Positions 1 through 11,458 of a stretch of DNA of 64,000 bases are shown one piece after another. The notes under the pieces were generated by a model. The model was not told the origin of the DNA, did no database searches, and worked only from the letters and a program-made list of their open reading frames with translations. Origin of the DNA: Anniella stebbinsi (taxonomy: Eukaryota; Chordata; Lepidosauria; Squamata; Anniellidae); assembly GCA_029215795.1 (NCBI GenBank), contig JARDYH010000002.1:42268001-42332000 (forward strand), written 5' to 3'. The position numbers and the translations under genes were made by a program. How positions within the stretch are numbered: position 1 is the first letter of the stretch; every line of letters starts with the position of its first letter.

Positions 1-841
1 TCTGTCATCATACTGTACGTGAAGAAATATCCTTATATCACATTCATCATGGTCACATCTTTGTTCTTTCATCGGTTTTTCATTCACAACAAGATAGTGA
101 CAGTCCCTGCGTTATTTAGTGATATCCTTTAATTTTTAACTTGCACACCGTTATCCTTCCAACACAGTAGATAAAGTAGTTTTCTGAATGGCTTCTTTGC
201 TGTCATCATCAGAAAGAATCTGTTTGCACTGATCTGTGGTTTTTTGCTCTTCTGCAAATATTTAATAGCTTGAGAATTATCAGATGCTTGGTGGCATAAT
301 TTCACATTCTTTTGCTGGCAAAAGGATACCATACAGATCCATATATATATGAAGTCTTGGCAAAAAGCTTCTGGATACAATGCAAAATGGTATATTTGAA
401 GAAAACACCACTTGTGTTTAGATTTCAGCACTGGATATTTTAAAGTTATATCTTTTGATGGGAAAAACACTGAGTAGCAGATAATAGTTGCTCAAACAGT
501 GCATTAGTGCAACAGTATATCCAACTGCATTCACTCTAGACTATCTTGAGATTCACTGAAAGAATTGACCATGCTTTAAGTGGACAAGATGTGCATCATG
601 GCCTCCTCTTTTTGAATGAATGTGCTTGCAACATATTTCCATTTGTACGCATTTGGAGTGATGCCCTATCCTCAATACTGTCTTGTCACAACACTTCCTT
701 CTTCTTGTGACATCCACCGATGAACTGTAGAACAATTATTCCATATAAACTTGGTTCATTTTGAATATTTGTTCCTAATGCAATTCTATGCATTTGACTT
801 AGAACTGTTTACTATTTTCAAAAACAAAGTTCTTTGCAGTA

Positions 842-1200
842 TTTTGTAGGAGAGGGCCTTTACCGCAGCAGCCCCATACCTCTAGAAAGGTTTGCCACCG
901 GGGGTCCAGCATGACCCATCATTGCAAATTTTAAGGAAAGCCCTGAAGACTTACTTATTTTCAGTGGCCTTCCACTGATTGTGCTGAATTGTTCTGGTTT
1001 GTAGGTGCAACTGTGTTGCAAGACATTTGTCTAGACCAAATGTTTTAATGCTGCTGTTCGCTCTCTTTATGCATTTTTGCTGTTTTCTACCGTATGGGAT
1101 TTTATTGTTATAAACTGGCTTGAGCTGGCTCCTGCCCTGACAGGCATTCTTAAAAATAGTTTAAATAAATAAAATTTAAATAAATAATTTAAACAAAATT
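842..1200 (+). mobile_element. CR1/L2-type LINE 3' fragment
   Basis: The stretch begins with agggcctttaccgcagcagccccatacctc, corresponding to the 'R.F..AAP.LW' region at the end of ORF2 in CR1/L2-type LINEs. It continues with aaggaaagccctgaagactta and ends in ctgccctgacaggc...ttaaataaataaa, a (TAAA)-type tail. The frame is broken. Assignment is by pattern only. Confidence 0.6.
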
Positions 1201-2104
1201 ATTTGGGGTTCAGCATATACAGTCAATATGAGGGAAGATAGCTGGTGTAGTTTACCCAGTCAAAAGACAAGCATTATGGCCAGAAAATGGGATGCCACTC
1301 ACAAGCATGTATTACTTTGATAAAATGCAGAAGAATTTAAATTATTTTGTTGGAAGAGTACTATAACGCAGCAGTAGGGGATTTCCCCCTGTGGCCCACA
1401 GAGATTTAGGCTCCCTCTGCAAGGCCTACCTACTCTCCTCCCCCAGCCATAAATTGGCCATAACAAGGGGGTACCTTGCATGTTGCTCACCCTCCCAATT
1501 GAGAGGGTGTGGAATGCAGACTGGAGATAACAAGAGGATTCCTCTTACTTAATTTGTTGCTGCCTTCCTAACTGGAGGGGGGAGGAATGAACTAAGTGTT
1601 TTGGCCACCCCATCTCATTCCCAATGGAGAAGGTGTTTCCTGGCCAAAACAGGAGTTAGAGAAGAACCTTGGCCAACAGGGCTATCTGAATTTATGCAGC
1701 ATGTGCTGCTCCCATGGGGACACTACACAAAGTCGGGGAATCAGCCAGCACTAGGAGGAACAGCCACTGGTTGAGTCCCTTTCTCTGTACTGAGAGAGGC
1801 ATAGAGCTCTGTGATGCTCTTAGCATGGAAAAAGGCTAACTGATGTCATCCTGCCCATGGATGGCCTTGTGGGGGGGGCAATTCAGCCCCTTACATCAAA
1901 CCTGTCCTCCACCCTTGCTATACAGTAAGAACTTGGCTCTCTATATTCACTATTCTTTGCATGACATGGGGCATGGCCAATCATAAAATAATTGAATCAT
2001 CACCGCTCCCATTTTTAAAAAACTTTTCTTGCTCCCTTTCTCTGGATTCTGACTTTTCTTGCCCCATCTGGATTCTGTTCTCACTTCTCCCCATTATTCT
2101 CTTC

Positions 2105-2350
2105 TCAAGCCATTTTTTTTGGCAGGGCATCCTTTCCCTTACCTCTATTCAAGTCAATGGAGTGATTTTGCTCTATTGTCTTGAATAGGGGAGGGAAAAG
2201 GGTGCCCTGCCAAGAAATGGTGAGGGGGGAAGCCCACCCCCCGCCAAGGACACTATTGTCTTACTGTTGATGGGGGGTAAGCTTCCCCCCAAGCCATTTT
2301 TGGCCAGAGACCTCCCCCCCACCTGTATTAGGTCAGTGGAGTTATACTGC
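2105..2350. repeat. Multi-arm palindromic cluster
   Basis: Three related arms. Left arm 2110-2160 (ccatttttttt ggcagggc ... attcaagtcaatgg) is inverted at 2173-2220 (cttgaatagggga ... gccctgccaagaaatgg) and repeated directly, more diverged, at about 2290-2345 (gccatttttggccagagacc ... ggtcagtggagt). A further inverted pair of G/C runs sits at 2225-2245 and 2273-2290. It looks like a palindromic MITE or foldback element. Confidence 0.7.
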
Positions 2351-3050
2351 TCCAGGTGGCCTGATAGGCACACCCAAGCACCTTGGCAGGTGGTAGTATG
2401 GCCACAGGCGCTGCGTTGTGGACTCCACAGATCTTTTGATCATTGATTAGAGAAAGAGTAACAGGTGTATTTAACATGATTTTAGTTTTTATGAACTCAA
2501 GATAGTACATTTAATTTGTCTTTTATAATAATTTCAGGAAACCCTTTAATTTTAGAGAGTGTATGCTCTCTCATACTGATTGTAATGGTGTCCATTCTGA
2601 TCATGAACATCATCATCTGATTCATTCAAGGTATCATAAAATGCAGCGTATCTAAATCTTTTTATAAGTACATCCAAAAGTGACATGCAGTGAAAGTCAC
2701 CAAAATATTATCAAACACCTTGTATAAAGAATGCCTTTTGAATGGGTTTGCTATGCTTTAACATATGTAACTTGATTTTAAAAATCAAGATTTTATATAG
2801 AAAACTAAAAAAAGATTTATTTTAGAATATTCTACTTCTGTAGTGGTGATGCTTCCATTACTAGCAGAATGTGAAGAACATGAAAACCGGTTTTAATAAA
2901 AATATACACCATTTCAGTTTGTTGCTGCCTTCAAATATGTATTTATCATCTGACAGATTAGAGATATAGACATTGATGTGCCTCTCATAACACTGAATAT
3001 TGTTTTCATGTTGTATGGGCCATTAAAAACATATGGCTGGATTCAGACTT

Positions 3051-3106
3051 TAATAATAATAATAATTATTATTATTATTATTATTATTAATAATAATAAT
3101 AATATA
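3051..3106. repeat. (TAA)n/(TTA)n palindromic microsatellite
   Basis: (TAA) repeats flip to (ATT) repeats and back to (TAA), so the tract can pair with itself. It abuts the 3' end of the LINE copy at 3091-3250. Confidence 0.9.
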
Positions 3107-3250
3107 TTTATTTATAACCCGCCTCTCCCTCCGGATTGAGGCGGGGAACAACAATAAATATAAACACAAGGACCACAAAATAGATAAAACATTAAAACAA
3201 ATAAAAACTAATACATCATTAAAAATATCTTAAAATTTAACTGGGTAGAA
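3091..3250 (-). mobile_element. LINE 3' end (TTA-tailed family), minus strand
   Basis: Contains aacccgcctctccctccgga and gaggcggggaacaacaa followed by an A-rich tract with aaatagataaaacattaaaac. This matches the 3' UTR of the longer copy at 28426-29433 nearly base for base in the same orientation, so it is a strongly 5'-truncated member of that family. Confidence 0.85.
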
Positions 3251-3254
3251 TAAT

Positions 3255-3335
3255 AATAGTCATAGTTAGACTAGACCCATTGAAATCAAGTAATGATATC
3301 AATGGGTTTCTTCTAAGTATGACTATGTCTGGATC
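3255..3335. mobile_element. Short palindromic repeat (cccattga module)
   Basis: agttagactagacccattga and atcaatgggtttcttctaag ... gactatgtctgg form an inverted pair. I know this type as a frequent short palindromic element in squamate genomes; the family name is uncertain. Confidence 0.5.
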
Positions 3336-4884
3336 CTATCCTTAAAATGTAAGCATTTTGTGTACATAAGGGAAGAGGCGGCGAAGATATGGCTGATGGC
3401 AGGTTCAGTGGATAAATGCTGATGTATAGTATGCACTAGACCTATGTTCCATAAAACAATTGTATCTGTAAACAAAATCTAAAAAAACCAATATTTTTCA
3501 CATGTTATATACATTTTTCATGGTTTAGTCTGCATTTTTTGCATGGTAGTTCCACTATTTCATTATATTATGAAGCTCTTCTAGTTTTATAGCCTTCATA
3601 ACCCCAAATTAGGCAAAATATGTGAAAGTTATAGCCCCAAATTCCTAACCCAGTGGGTACACATATCCGTTTTAGGTCTGTTTCTTTAATTGCGGAAATT
3701 TTTGCAGAGAACATTTAGCCCAAGAACTGTAGGGCTATTGGCTAAACCTATTGAGAAAAAAGTTCCCAGATGGTGAAACAAAACATGACAATAATAAACC
3801 TCACACAATGGCAAAAAGTGTCAGATCTTTGGAAAATAATAAATGTCTTGACAGTCAGACTCTGGATTCGCTTCTGAAACATATCTGCAGTTAGGGTGGC
3901 CAGGAATCTTTTTTCATTCCAGTGCCGCCTAGGACAGTGCCCCCTTTTCTCTGAACATCTGGTAAAATCCCAAGAAACCAGATGTTTAGGGAAGGGTTCT
4001 TACATGACACAAGTTGGCCAGTAGCTGATGATGGGTCTTTCCTCCCCTGTTTTTATTTTACTTATTTATTTTACTTATTTCCACTGGAAATGGAAGCGAG
4101 GGTACATCATCTCACATAATCATTTCCCGATTTCTAGGGGCATTTGGGGCTTTATTCACAACATGGTAACAGCTTCACTCCCCATTTGTCTTTTAGTTTG
4201 GATTAATTAAATAAAAAAGACATCCACTCCACAGTAAGAACTCCCTCCTATTGTAGGCCATGAACTGGAGTTCAACTTGAGTAAGATGCAAATTAACTGA
4301 GGAATTTATTTGATCTGACAGTGGCATGCAAATTAATTAAATAATTTATTTGGAGTTATTTGGATATGAAATTAATTGGTTTCCTTTCTGTGAAATTTAA
4401 ATTCTATTAATTACATCCAAATCTGCATCTATATAAACAAATTAGCATATGTAATTTTATGCAAATTGTGCCCTCTCTTATCCTTCTTTAAATCTTGAGA
4501 ATGTGTATGAGATATTATCGTACTGAATGAAGGCATATCTTTGGCAACTAACTATCTCTCACACACAGAGACACATAATGGATTAATTTGTTTTAACAGT
4601 AAGATGCCTTTGGAACTCTACAGGGAAAAAGCTGCTGGGCTTGGAGAAGACTTGGAAAAGGGATATTATGGGTGAGGAAAGGGCTAGGCACCCTCTCTCT
4701 CGCTGCTATTTCTCCAATTCCAATCTCTAGAATTAGCTTTTTCTCTTTAAAAAGTGTTATGTGGGTAATGTTACATGTGTTTGTAAGTAATGGCTAATGT
4801 GGCCTGTCAACTCAAATTGTGGATTAGACACTGAAAAACTTAATGTAGTTATCTCTCTTTTTGTAAACTGAAAAACAGAGCAAT

Positions 4885-4970
4885 TTACAGTGCAATCCTA
4901 CGCACATTTACTCAGAATTAATTCCTACTGTGTTCAATGAGATTACTCCCTAGTAAGGATTGCAGCCTTA
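4885..4970. mobile_element. Short palindromic repeat (gcaatcctatgca module)
   Basis: agtgcaatcctacgcacat at one end and taaggattgcagcc at the other, with a ttcaatgagattactccc core. Related copies at 36620-36708 and 44150-44240. The ends are inverted relative to each other. Confidence 0.65.
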
Positions 4971-5282
4971 TTTATCATCATGTTTGCTGTGATGGCAAAT
5001 GTGAATAAGATAATAAAGCACACGGAAGTGCTGCATAAAAATGATATTTCTTAATAGTATTATGATCAATAACAATGGGGAAAGCCAGACAGGCTCAGCA
5101 AATATTGAAATGAATGTATACAACTTAATTTCTTTCCAAACTGGGCATTCAGCCCTAAATCTGTGAGGAATGTGAGGTATTGTTGTACATGGACATAGTA
5201 AATGATTAGGTCTGTAATTATAACTTGGAACTGACCATTGGTCACAGATGTTAAGTAGCAAATATAAAAATGCAGTACTTAC
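4968..5282 (-). other. SSBP2: Open frame continuing from E13 into the intron
   Basis: If the E13 donor were not used, translation would run on for about 104 residues ([11 protein letters not shown]..., ending HHSKHDDK) before a stop at 4968. The extension is hydrophobic in places and resembles nothing known to me; most likely chance. Confidence 0.25.
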
Positions 5283-5381
5283 ACTTTCACTCTGAAAAGG
5301 ATTTAGAAAGTTCCCCCCCATTTCACCATCATCTCGAGGGGTTCCGGGCTGATTGCTCATGCTCATATTACTGGGAGAGTT
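5283..5381 (-). CDS. SSBP2: SSBP2 exon E13 (penultimate coding exon)
   Basis: Ninety-nine nt, 33 codons, phase 0 on both sides: [18 protein letters not shown] then [15 protein letters not shown]. Acceptor ...TTCAAATAG|AAC, donor AGT|GTAAGTAC. The [10 protein letters not shown] block and FLNPFQSES are the conserved C-terminal segment; human has NNMSLSN where this has SNMSMSN (from memory). The frame stays open past the donor to 4968, which is intron read-through rather than the normal end. The last coding exon (YSPSMTMSV-type) was not found in 1-5282. Confidence 0.97.
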
Positions 5382-5709
5382 CTATTTGAACAGAACAGGA
5401 GAGTTAACACTATATGCTTACACTCATTTGTGAATGTTTCAGAACAACTTCTAACATGTAAACTGAGAAACTTTATGATGAAAATATAAATCCCAGCAGC
5501 ATTGCAACACTGCACATTTGCCTCAAACCTCAAGGGTGATCCAAATGCAGAAATAGGCTGCTAAGCATGGATTATCATATATTTGCTACCATGTACACAG
5601 AGGAATATCATATAGGGAGAACAGTACTGCCTCTAGAACCCACATGTGTTTATGCACACACACATTGCACCACCATTGGATGACTATCAACCCTGACAAC
5701 ATCAATCAC

Positions 5710-5712
<3 letters not shown>

Positions 5713-5742
<30 letters not shown>
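5713..5742. repeat. (TG)n microsatellite
   Basis: About 15 TG units, 330 bp upstream of E13 in transcript direction, appearing as CA repeats in the pre-mRNA. Confidence 0.95.
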
Positions 5743-5744
<2 letters not shown>

Positions 5745-5999
5745 CATATCACATCACATCAGTGATACACACACATACCTTTTATAGTATGCAACCTGGT
5801 TAGGCCTGAACATTTTCCATATCATGAAATTAACCTTTATCTCGGGTTAAGATTTTACATGGTAGTAGCATAGGCCTCTGAAAGAAGATACCTCTGGCTA
5901 TGAACCAAAACTATGAATACCCCTTTACAAAAGCTTCTGAACTCACCTCCAGGCCGTGTAGGGGAAGGAGAGGGAAGGGACAGTGTGTGAGCCTGAGGT

Positions 6000-6190
6000 C
6001 TAGGGAAGCTTGTTCATATTGTGCACATCATACTAAATCAAAGTCATAACTCAACAGCAAATTGTGGGTGATGACTATGACTTGTCGGGGGAACAGACAA
6101 GCCAGAGTTCCTGGTTCACACATCATGCTAAACGTTTGTTTAACCAGCAATCAAACAATCTGATGTGTGCATGCCAGACTATGAGTTAGG
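6000..6190. mobile_element. MITE-like block with catgatgtgtgaac-type ends
   Basis: cctggttcacacatcatgctaaacg, tttaaccagcaatcaaacaa and tgatgtgtgcatgcc resemble the termini seen in the family described at 8805-9765. Boundaries are approximate. Confidence 0.4.
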
Positions 6191-7556
6191 GGTGGCCTTT
6201 CATATTCCCCATCCTCTTGATTGTACTGTATCATGGCAGTAGCAGCAGCAACTTGCATTACGGCAAGGGGAGACATTTGAATACCTTCCTGCCTCACAAC
6301 GTGTGTCTCAAACTGTTACCTTGTGAGACCAGCAGCCCTGAGAGCCATGAGTTCTCTCTCTCTTACCAGGATGTTGTACAACAGCACAGCCAAGATTAAG
6401 GCTTGAAAGACTGACTTTCTTCTTATCTTTTTGTTTTCTACTAGAACCCCGAGGTTGACTAACTAGGCCCAGTTGCAAAACAGTGTCAGGGAGAGGGGCA
6501 AAAACAGATGAAAAACAGGGGTTCAGAGGCTGCTTATAAGCCTTACATTGGAGCCCCATTCAGGCATTATAAGTGCTGAAACGGCTGATGCGCAAAGGCC
6601 TCCCCACTGCAGGAATTCACACTGTACACAAGGGTGCCTATGGGCAGGGCTACGTTATGACATGACATGGGGGGCTACTCTGCACGGCTCATTCCTGCTC
6701 ACATGATGAGTTTCATTAATTACATAACACCTGAATAGGTCTTGGGATGATCTACATATTTAGGTACAAATATACTGTGTCTCTACAGATCAGTAATTCT
6801 AATAGTTATAAGGGTGTGAGGGAGCCTTTTTGTTTTTACTATTTTTAAATTATTGGGAGAAATAACTGAGATTCAGAAACCCTGGCCCATCTCACAAAAA
6901 TCATCTCACAATCTACCAGCAGATCTTGATTTACTTTCTGCCTACCTTGTTATAGATTCTATCTCTGTGGACTGTATCTCTCATGAGAAGAAAGTCTGAT
7001 CAAGAGAACAACTAGTGGAGGCAACATGGCACTCCCATGCACTGGTCACATTGGACTCTCTGGTGTCTCATGGGACAAGCTGCTTTTGGAACTTGGAATA
7101 ATTTAGAAAATAGTTTGTGAGATAGTAAATTGGTGGCAGTAGTGGCGACATTGTAGTTTCAGGATGAAACATCTTTTTTGGATGTGGCAAGCCCTTGGGA
7201 GTACCTAAATAGATTGTCTGGATCATGATAGCCGATGTTTGTATTACCAACCCTGAATATATGCAGTTTAACCAATTATATTCTGATACAATCACTAATT
7301 CACAAAGTAGGATAAGGGATTAGAGCCCATCATTATATTCAGGGAAATCAATAAACAAATCTCTTTTACAGCCACTATGGATTATCAAGATTAGGTTTTA
7401 CCCTCCTATGAATTATAATTTTGCTTGCACAATACCCTGGAAGTGTTGCTAATCAATAACTACTTCACTTTAAACTATGTTTTTAAAAAGTGTTTAACAA
7501 CTATAATAAATTTGTTTAGTGAAAAACAATGCGCTAAAAATCAAATGCATACTTAC

Positions 7557-7585
7557 TTTGGAGATACTGTCCATGTCTCCTGAGC
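7557..7585 (-). CDS. SSBP2: SSBP2 micro-exon E12
   Basis: Twenty-nine nt: two bases completing Gly, then nine codons, SGDMDSISK. Acceptor AAATTTAAG|GCT, donor AAA|GTAAGTA (full consensus donor). It is found by the conserved GSGDMDSISK peptide and correct phase between E11 and E13. The acceptor has a weak, A-rich tract upstream (tttaatttaag), unlike the other exons, so inclusion probably leans on the strong donor. Confidence 0.95.
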
Positions 7586-8012
7586 CTTAAATTAAAATGG
7601 ATACTCAGTTTAGTCAGTTAAACATTTCAGCATTTTCCAAAAACTGAACAAATCTTCTATTTTGCCACTATTAGTTTTAGGAATCTCACTCTCCCTTATC
7701 TAGGAGTGATCACTTTCCTCTTCAGACTTTTAATTGAAGAGTGAGATCTAAGTGTGTATTGCAAGACTGTCATATTGACTAGGAATGTAGGGTATTTTTT
7801 AAAAATAAAAATACACAAATTCTCCAGTCATTATACTATAATATTGAATTCTAAAATAGTAGATTCTCCATGGATACAAGCACAAACCTCTTCTGTTGCA
7901 AGAAAAAGTTCTAGTCTATGTGGTCCCCAAAAATACAGGGAGAAACTGCTTTATGAAATCTGAGATTTCTGTCTATTGTAGGGTAACGATAAAAGAGAGG
8001 GATTTAAGGAGC

Positions 8013-8050
8013 ATCCTATGTTCCCTAGCAGCATCTGCGGGACATAGGAT
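8013..8050. repeat. Short near-perfect hairpin
   Basis: atcctatgttccc (8013-8025) and gggacataggat (8039-8050) pair with one bulged base and a loop of about 13 nt. Function unknown. Confidence 0.7.
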
Positions 8051-8804
8051 ATTTTGATTTCCTAGATCTGAGCTCAGAGACAGGAAACCATGCTTCCCCG
8101 GTGCAGCCAGCGAGGAAAGATCCGTGCTAGCTGCTGTTACGAACTGGGAAATGTAAGCTCATAGGAAGGGAAAGGGGTTGTTCCCAGGCGTGGGAGGAGA
8201 CTGGGGCTAAAATGCAGAGCAAGAGGCACAAGGAGGCTCATGAGTAGCCAGGGCGCATAACACAGGATTGCGCACTTAATGGTTACAACACCAGTTTGCA
8301 TTTTTATGGCAGTGTTTAAACATAATGTTTTTCAAATTTCTGTAAGGGCTAAAAGAAGAGTTATTTTAAATTTAAATTCTATAGTAGAGGATTTTTAAAG
8401 GTTTTTTTTTGGGGGGGGGCTTTTCTAAAATCACTGTATGCTCCTCAGGGGGCTATAGGTGAAAAGCGGCCAATAAGTATTCTAAAATAAAGAAACAAAT
8501 ATGCCTTGTTACAGTTGTCTATGACAATGTTTGGAGTAAAATGTTCTAGAGAAAATATTCAATTTTGACTTGAATGTTTCAAATTCTTGAGTCTCTTGTG
8601 TCACAATTAAGCTTATTACCAGCACCCTCATTTGAAATATTTGCTCTCATATTTCTGCCCTTAACACTGATGGTAGTGTTCCTATTAAACAGGCATATCA
8701 TATTTTGTGACTTAGTGCTCGTGTAACAGTCAGCAAGTGCTTTCATGAACCATCATGTTTCATACAGATTGCTGAAGTTTTGTTGAAGACCTCTTGAAAC
8801 AGGC

Positions 8805-9765
8805 TGACTGGGTTCAGACATCACGATAAGCCATGATGGGTTAATTAAGCCATCATGGGTTATTATGTCATCTCATGGGAGTTTTTCAACCCAAAATAGC
8901 TTATTTGGCTAAAATAATCCACTCTGATAAAACATTGTCTACAGAGTGGATTATTGTGTTGTGTGGCAGTCACTGTGGGTTATTTTGGCTCACTACAGAG
9001 CTCTGCAGCAAGAGCAGCCAAAACAGCTTCCGCTCTGCCCTTTGCTTGCTTACTGTTTAGGAACATGTTAAAGTGACCAAGCCAGCAGTGTAGAGTAGAC
9101 AGGCTATGAGGTTTGGTCCTGATCCTGCATCTCCCCCTTTTTGGTGCACCTGGGATTTTTGCTGCTTTCAGAGTTGGGGCGCTGGGTTTTCATAGTGCAT
9201 TGGGTGTCTCCTTAGTAGAGGAGGGGATGCAGTTTGGTTCCGATCCTGCGAACCTCAAGGTTTTCTAGGCATCTGTCCCGTTTTGGGGCACTTGAGATTT
9301 TTGCTTCTCTGGAGTAAGTGCATAGGGATTTAATGGTGGATCAGGTGCCTCCTGACTAGGAAAGGCTGTGTGTGGGGTTTTGTCCCAATCCTGCAACCCC
9401 TCTAGGTTTTCTAGGCATCTCGCCTTTTTGGGGGGCACTCGGGACTTTCCCTCCTTGGTGAGTTATTGCACAGAGTTTGATGGAGGATCAGGTGCCTCCT
9501 GACTGGGAGAGGCTGTGTATGAAATTTTGTCCCAATCCTGCAAATGTCCAGTGCTTCAGAGGTGAAACAGCACCACTGCTTAGGTGGGAGGACTGCAGCA
9601 AGACAGAGGGTGTGAGTCAAATTACACATAGTAGCTTAATAAGCTACTCACAGCAGCTTATTAGCCTACTCATGTGGCAGAGGGATCATGGGTTATTTAA
9701 ATAATGAGATACTATGAGTAGGTTATTAATCCATCATAGGCTATCGTGATGTCCAAACATAGCCA
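8805..9765. mobile_element. Long MITE with terminal inverted repeats and internal minisatellite
   Basis: Left end ggttcagacatcacgataag...ccatgatgggttaat, right end attaatccatcatagg...ctatcgtgatgtccaaac: these are inverted copies over about 38 bp. Between them lies a tandem array (about 9105-9545) with recurring gatcctgc / aatcctgc, gcacctggga / gcacttgaga / gcactcggga and ggttttctaggcatct; three intervals measured on the 'atcctgc' landmark are about 121, 146 and 146 bp. There is no transposase frame, so it is non-autonomous. Confidence 0.7.
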
Positions 9766-10686
9766 CTGGCTATCTATCCTTCAGCAACCATTAGGATTTG
9801 AGCTATTACTCATTCTGACCCAATATTTGTTGCAATTTTATTATAAGTGCCTCTTCTTGATCTATTTGTTATCTCTAGTTCTTAATTTTTTGCTTTTGGT
9901 CATGATGTACTGCTGGTATACCAGTATGTAGTTGTTTGAGCTTTCATAACCACTCTGTTAGTGGTGGCTATTGTTTAATCCCCACTCCGGGAAAAAGGAC
10001 ATCTAATTCATTTGCCATGAACAGAATACACAGTGTTGTTTACCATCTATTTGCTGATCAGCTGTAGCTTCTCTGGCAAATAGGCATGTTACTTTAGATC
10101 AGTTCAAGGAAGAAGACACCACAAGTGAAACAGTCATGTGCATACAACCTTCCCCTCAGTTGCTAAATGGGAAGTTTTCCTCTCAGCTTAAATAGGCTTT
10201 ATAATTTTTTCAGCATTTTGGTTTTGCATCTCAGCCCTGAGTTTTTATTTTACTCTAGGCTGAAGCATAAGTTATGCTTGGTTCTCCTAAAATTATTCAT
10301 GGTCATGGTTTTAAGAGCAAGGTGAAGTAAATACTTTACACTTCAAAGAGAGAAATTGCAAGGTTTCTAAACTTTCTGGAAAGTCACAGGACTTTCTTTT
10401 ATCAAGAGGCCTTACTCAAAAATGCAGGCATAGTGGGGGTTTATATATTAAGCAAAAGCTGCTTAATATATAAAACATAAGTGGATGAACCCAGTAGCCC
10501 AAGAGACAAAATATATTCTTTGGATTGCTCTCAGCCTTTTGCTAGCAACTTGAGAATCATAGTTTGAATTTTTATCTCTTCTAACTTAGAGGAAAATGTG
10601 AAAATGTGATGGAAAGAATTCAAAAAGAGGCCTTCTGAACAAGTTCCCCAGCACACACACAAAAAGTTAAGATGTAGTATCCTTAC

Positions 10687-10765
10687 CTAATGATCCATTC
10701 ATATGATGTGAATCCATTCCACCTAAACCACCCATAGGGCCATCAGACCCTGGTCCCATTGGAAA
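10687..10765 (-). CDS. SSBP2: SSBP2 exon E11
   Basis: Seventy-nine nt: 26 codons plus one base, [18 protein letters not shown] then SHHMNGSL and the first base of Gly. Acceptor ...TTTTGCAG|TTT, donor TTAG|GTAAGGA. One conservative change from human is visible (GGMDSHH here, GGMESHH in human from memory). Confidence 0.97.
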
Positions 10766-11387
10766 CTGCAAAAAGTGAAAATGTATCATAGTACAAAACA
10801 TACCAGTATGTAATTAAAACCAAGGGGAAAATATGGTAAAGAATATGCTGCATTGTAGAACTCCTTAGATTGAAATGAGAATAGGAATAACAATCTTATT
10901 TCAGAATATTAGGCACTATCCAATGTGATGCTAACTTAAATTATGTTGTGCTAACCTAAGCGACCTCTAGTGCAACACCTCAGAAAACCCATCTCACCAG
11001 CAAACACTATTGGCATTGCATGGTCACTTATGCTAGCAACAGTGTAATTTACGTTAGTGCTAGATGTCACATTGGATACTGCCCACTGTTGCCAAAATTA
11101 GTGTTAAATATCTTGCAGAATGACTAAGTAAATGGCTAGGAAATGATCTAAACTGCAGATACTGACATGAGCAATATTTTTGTTAACATTATTGCCTTGA
11201 TGCAGCAACTGAAAACAAGTGAAAATTCAGTGAAGCAATGTTGTATATGTAGCCACTGTTTGTATAATTCATGTTCTTCTACATGAAGGGAGAAGAGGAA
11301 GGAGATATACAACAAAACTTTTTTGTATTTTGGTGCTTAGGGACAAGCTGCACAATCTAAATATATGTATTTCTTTGTGATATTTAC
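10766..11387 (-). other. SSBP2: Intron E10-E11, 622 bp
   Basis: Shortest intron in the set; no repeat or site recognised. Confidence 0.7.
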
Positions 11388-11458
11388 ATTAGGTCTGTTA
11401 GGTCCAGGAGGTACGGCATTCATTAAAGTGTACATGTTGTCTCCAGAGTTGGTTGAAT
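11388..11458 (-). CDS. SSBP2: SSBP2 exon E10
   Basis: Seventy-one nt: two bases completing Asp, then 23 codons, [18 protein letters not shown] then PNRPN. Acceptor ...TGTTTCAG|ATT, donor [24 protein letters not shown] is diagnostic for SSBP2, where SSBP3 has IYTMINPVPPGGSR (from memory). Confidence 0.97.

Larger units (their letters stand above)
1..5282 (-). other. SSBP2: Intron downstream of E13 (partial)
   Basis: I looked for the final exon (a 10-codon tail ending SPSMTMSV plus stop) and saw none. The stretch contains a LINE 3' fragment (842-1200), the multi-arm palindromic cluster (2105-2350), a LINE 3' end (3091-3250) with a flanking TAA/TTA microsatellite, and short palindromic repeats (3255-3335, 4885-4970). 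The parts at 1-840 and 1205-2100 hold nothing I can name. Confidence 0.75.
5382..7556 (-). other. SSBP2: Intron E12-E13, 2.2 kb
   Basis: Contains a (TG)n microsatellite at 5713-5742 and a MITE-like block with a gttcacacatcatg end near 6000-6190. The 6200-7550 part shows no recognised element. Confidence 0.65.
7586..10686 (-). other. SSBP2: Intron E11-E12, 3.1 kb
   Basis: Contains a hairpin at 8013-8050, a G-rich run at 8410-8420 and the large MITE with internal tandem repeats at 8805-9765. The part at 9770-10686 is AT-rich with nothing named. Confidence 0.7.

Noticed and set aside
129..470. 113-codon minus-strand open frame
   Set aside because: Low-complexity AT-rich composition, no recognised motif, intronic, and no splice or homology support.
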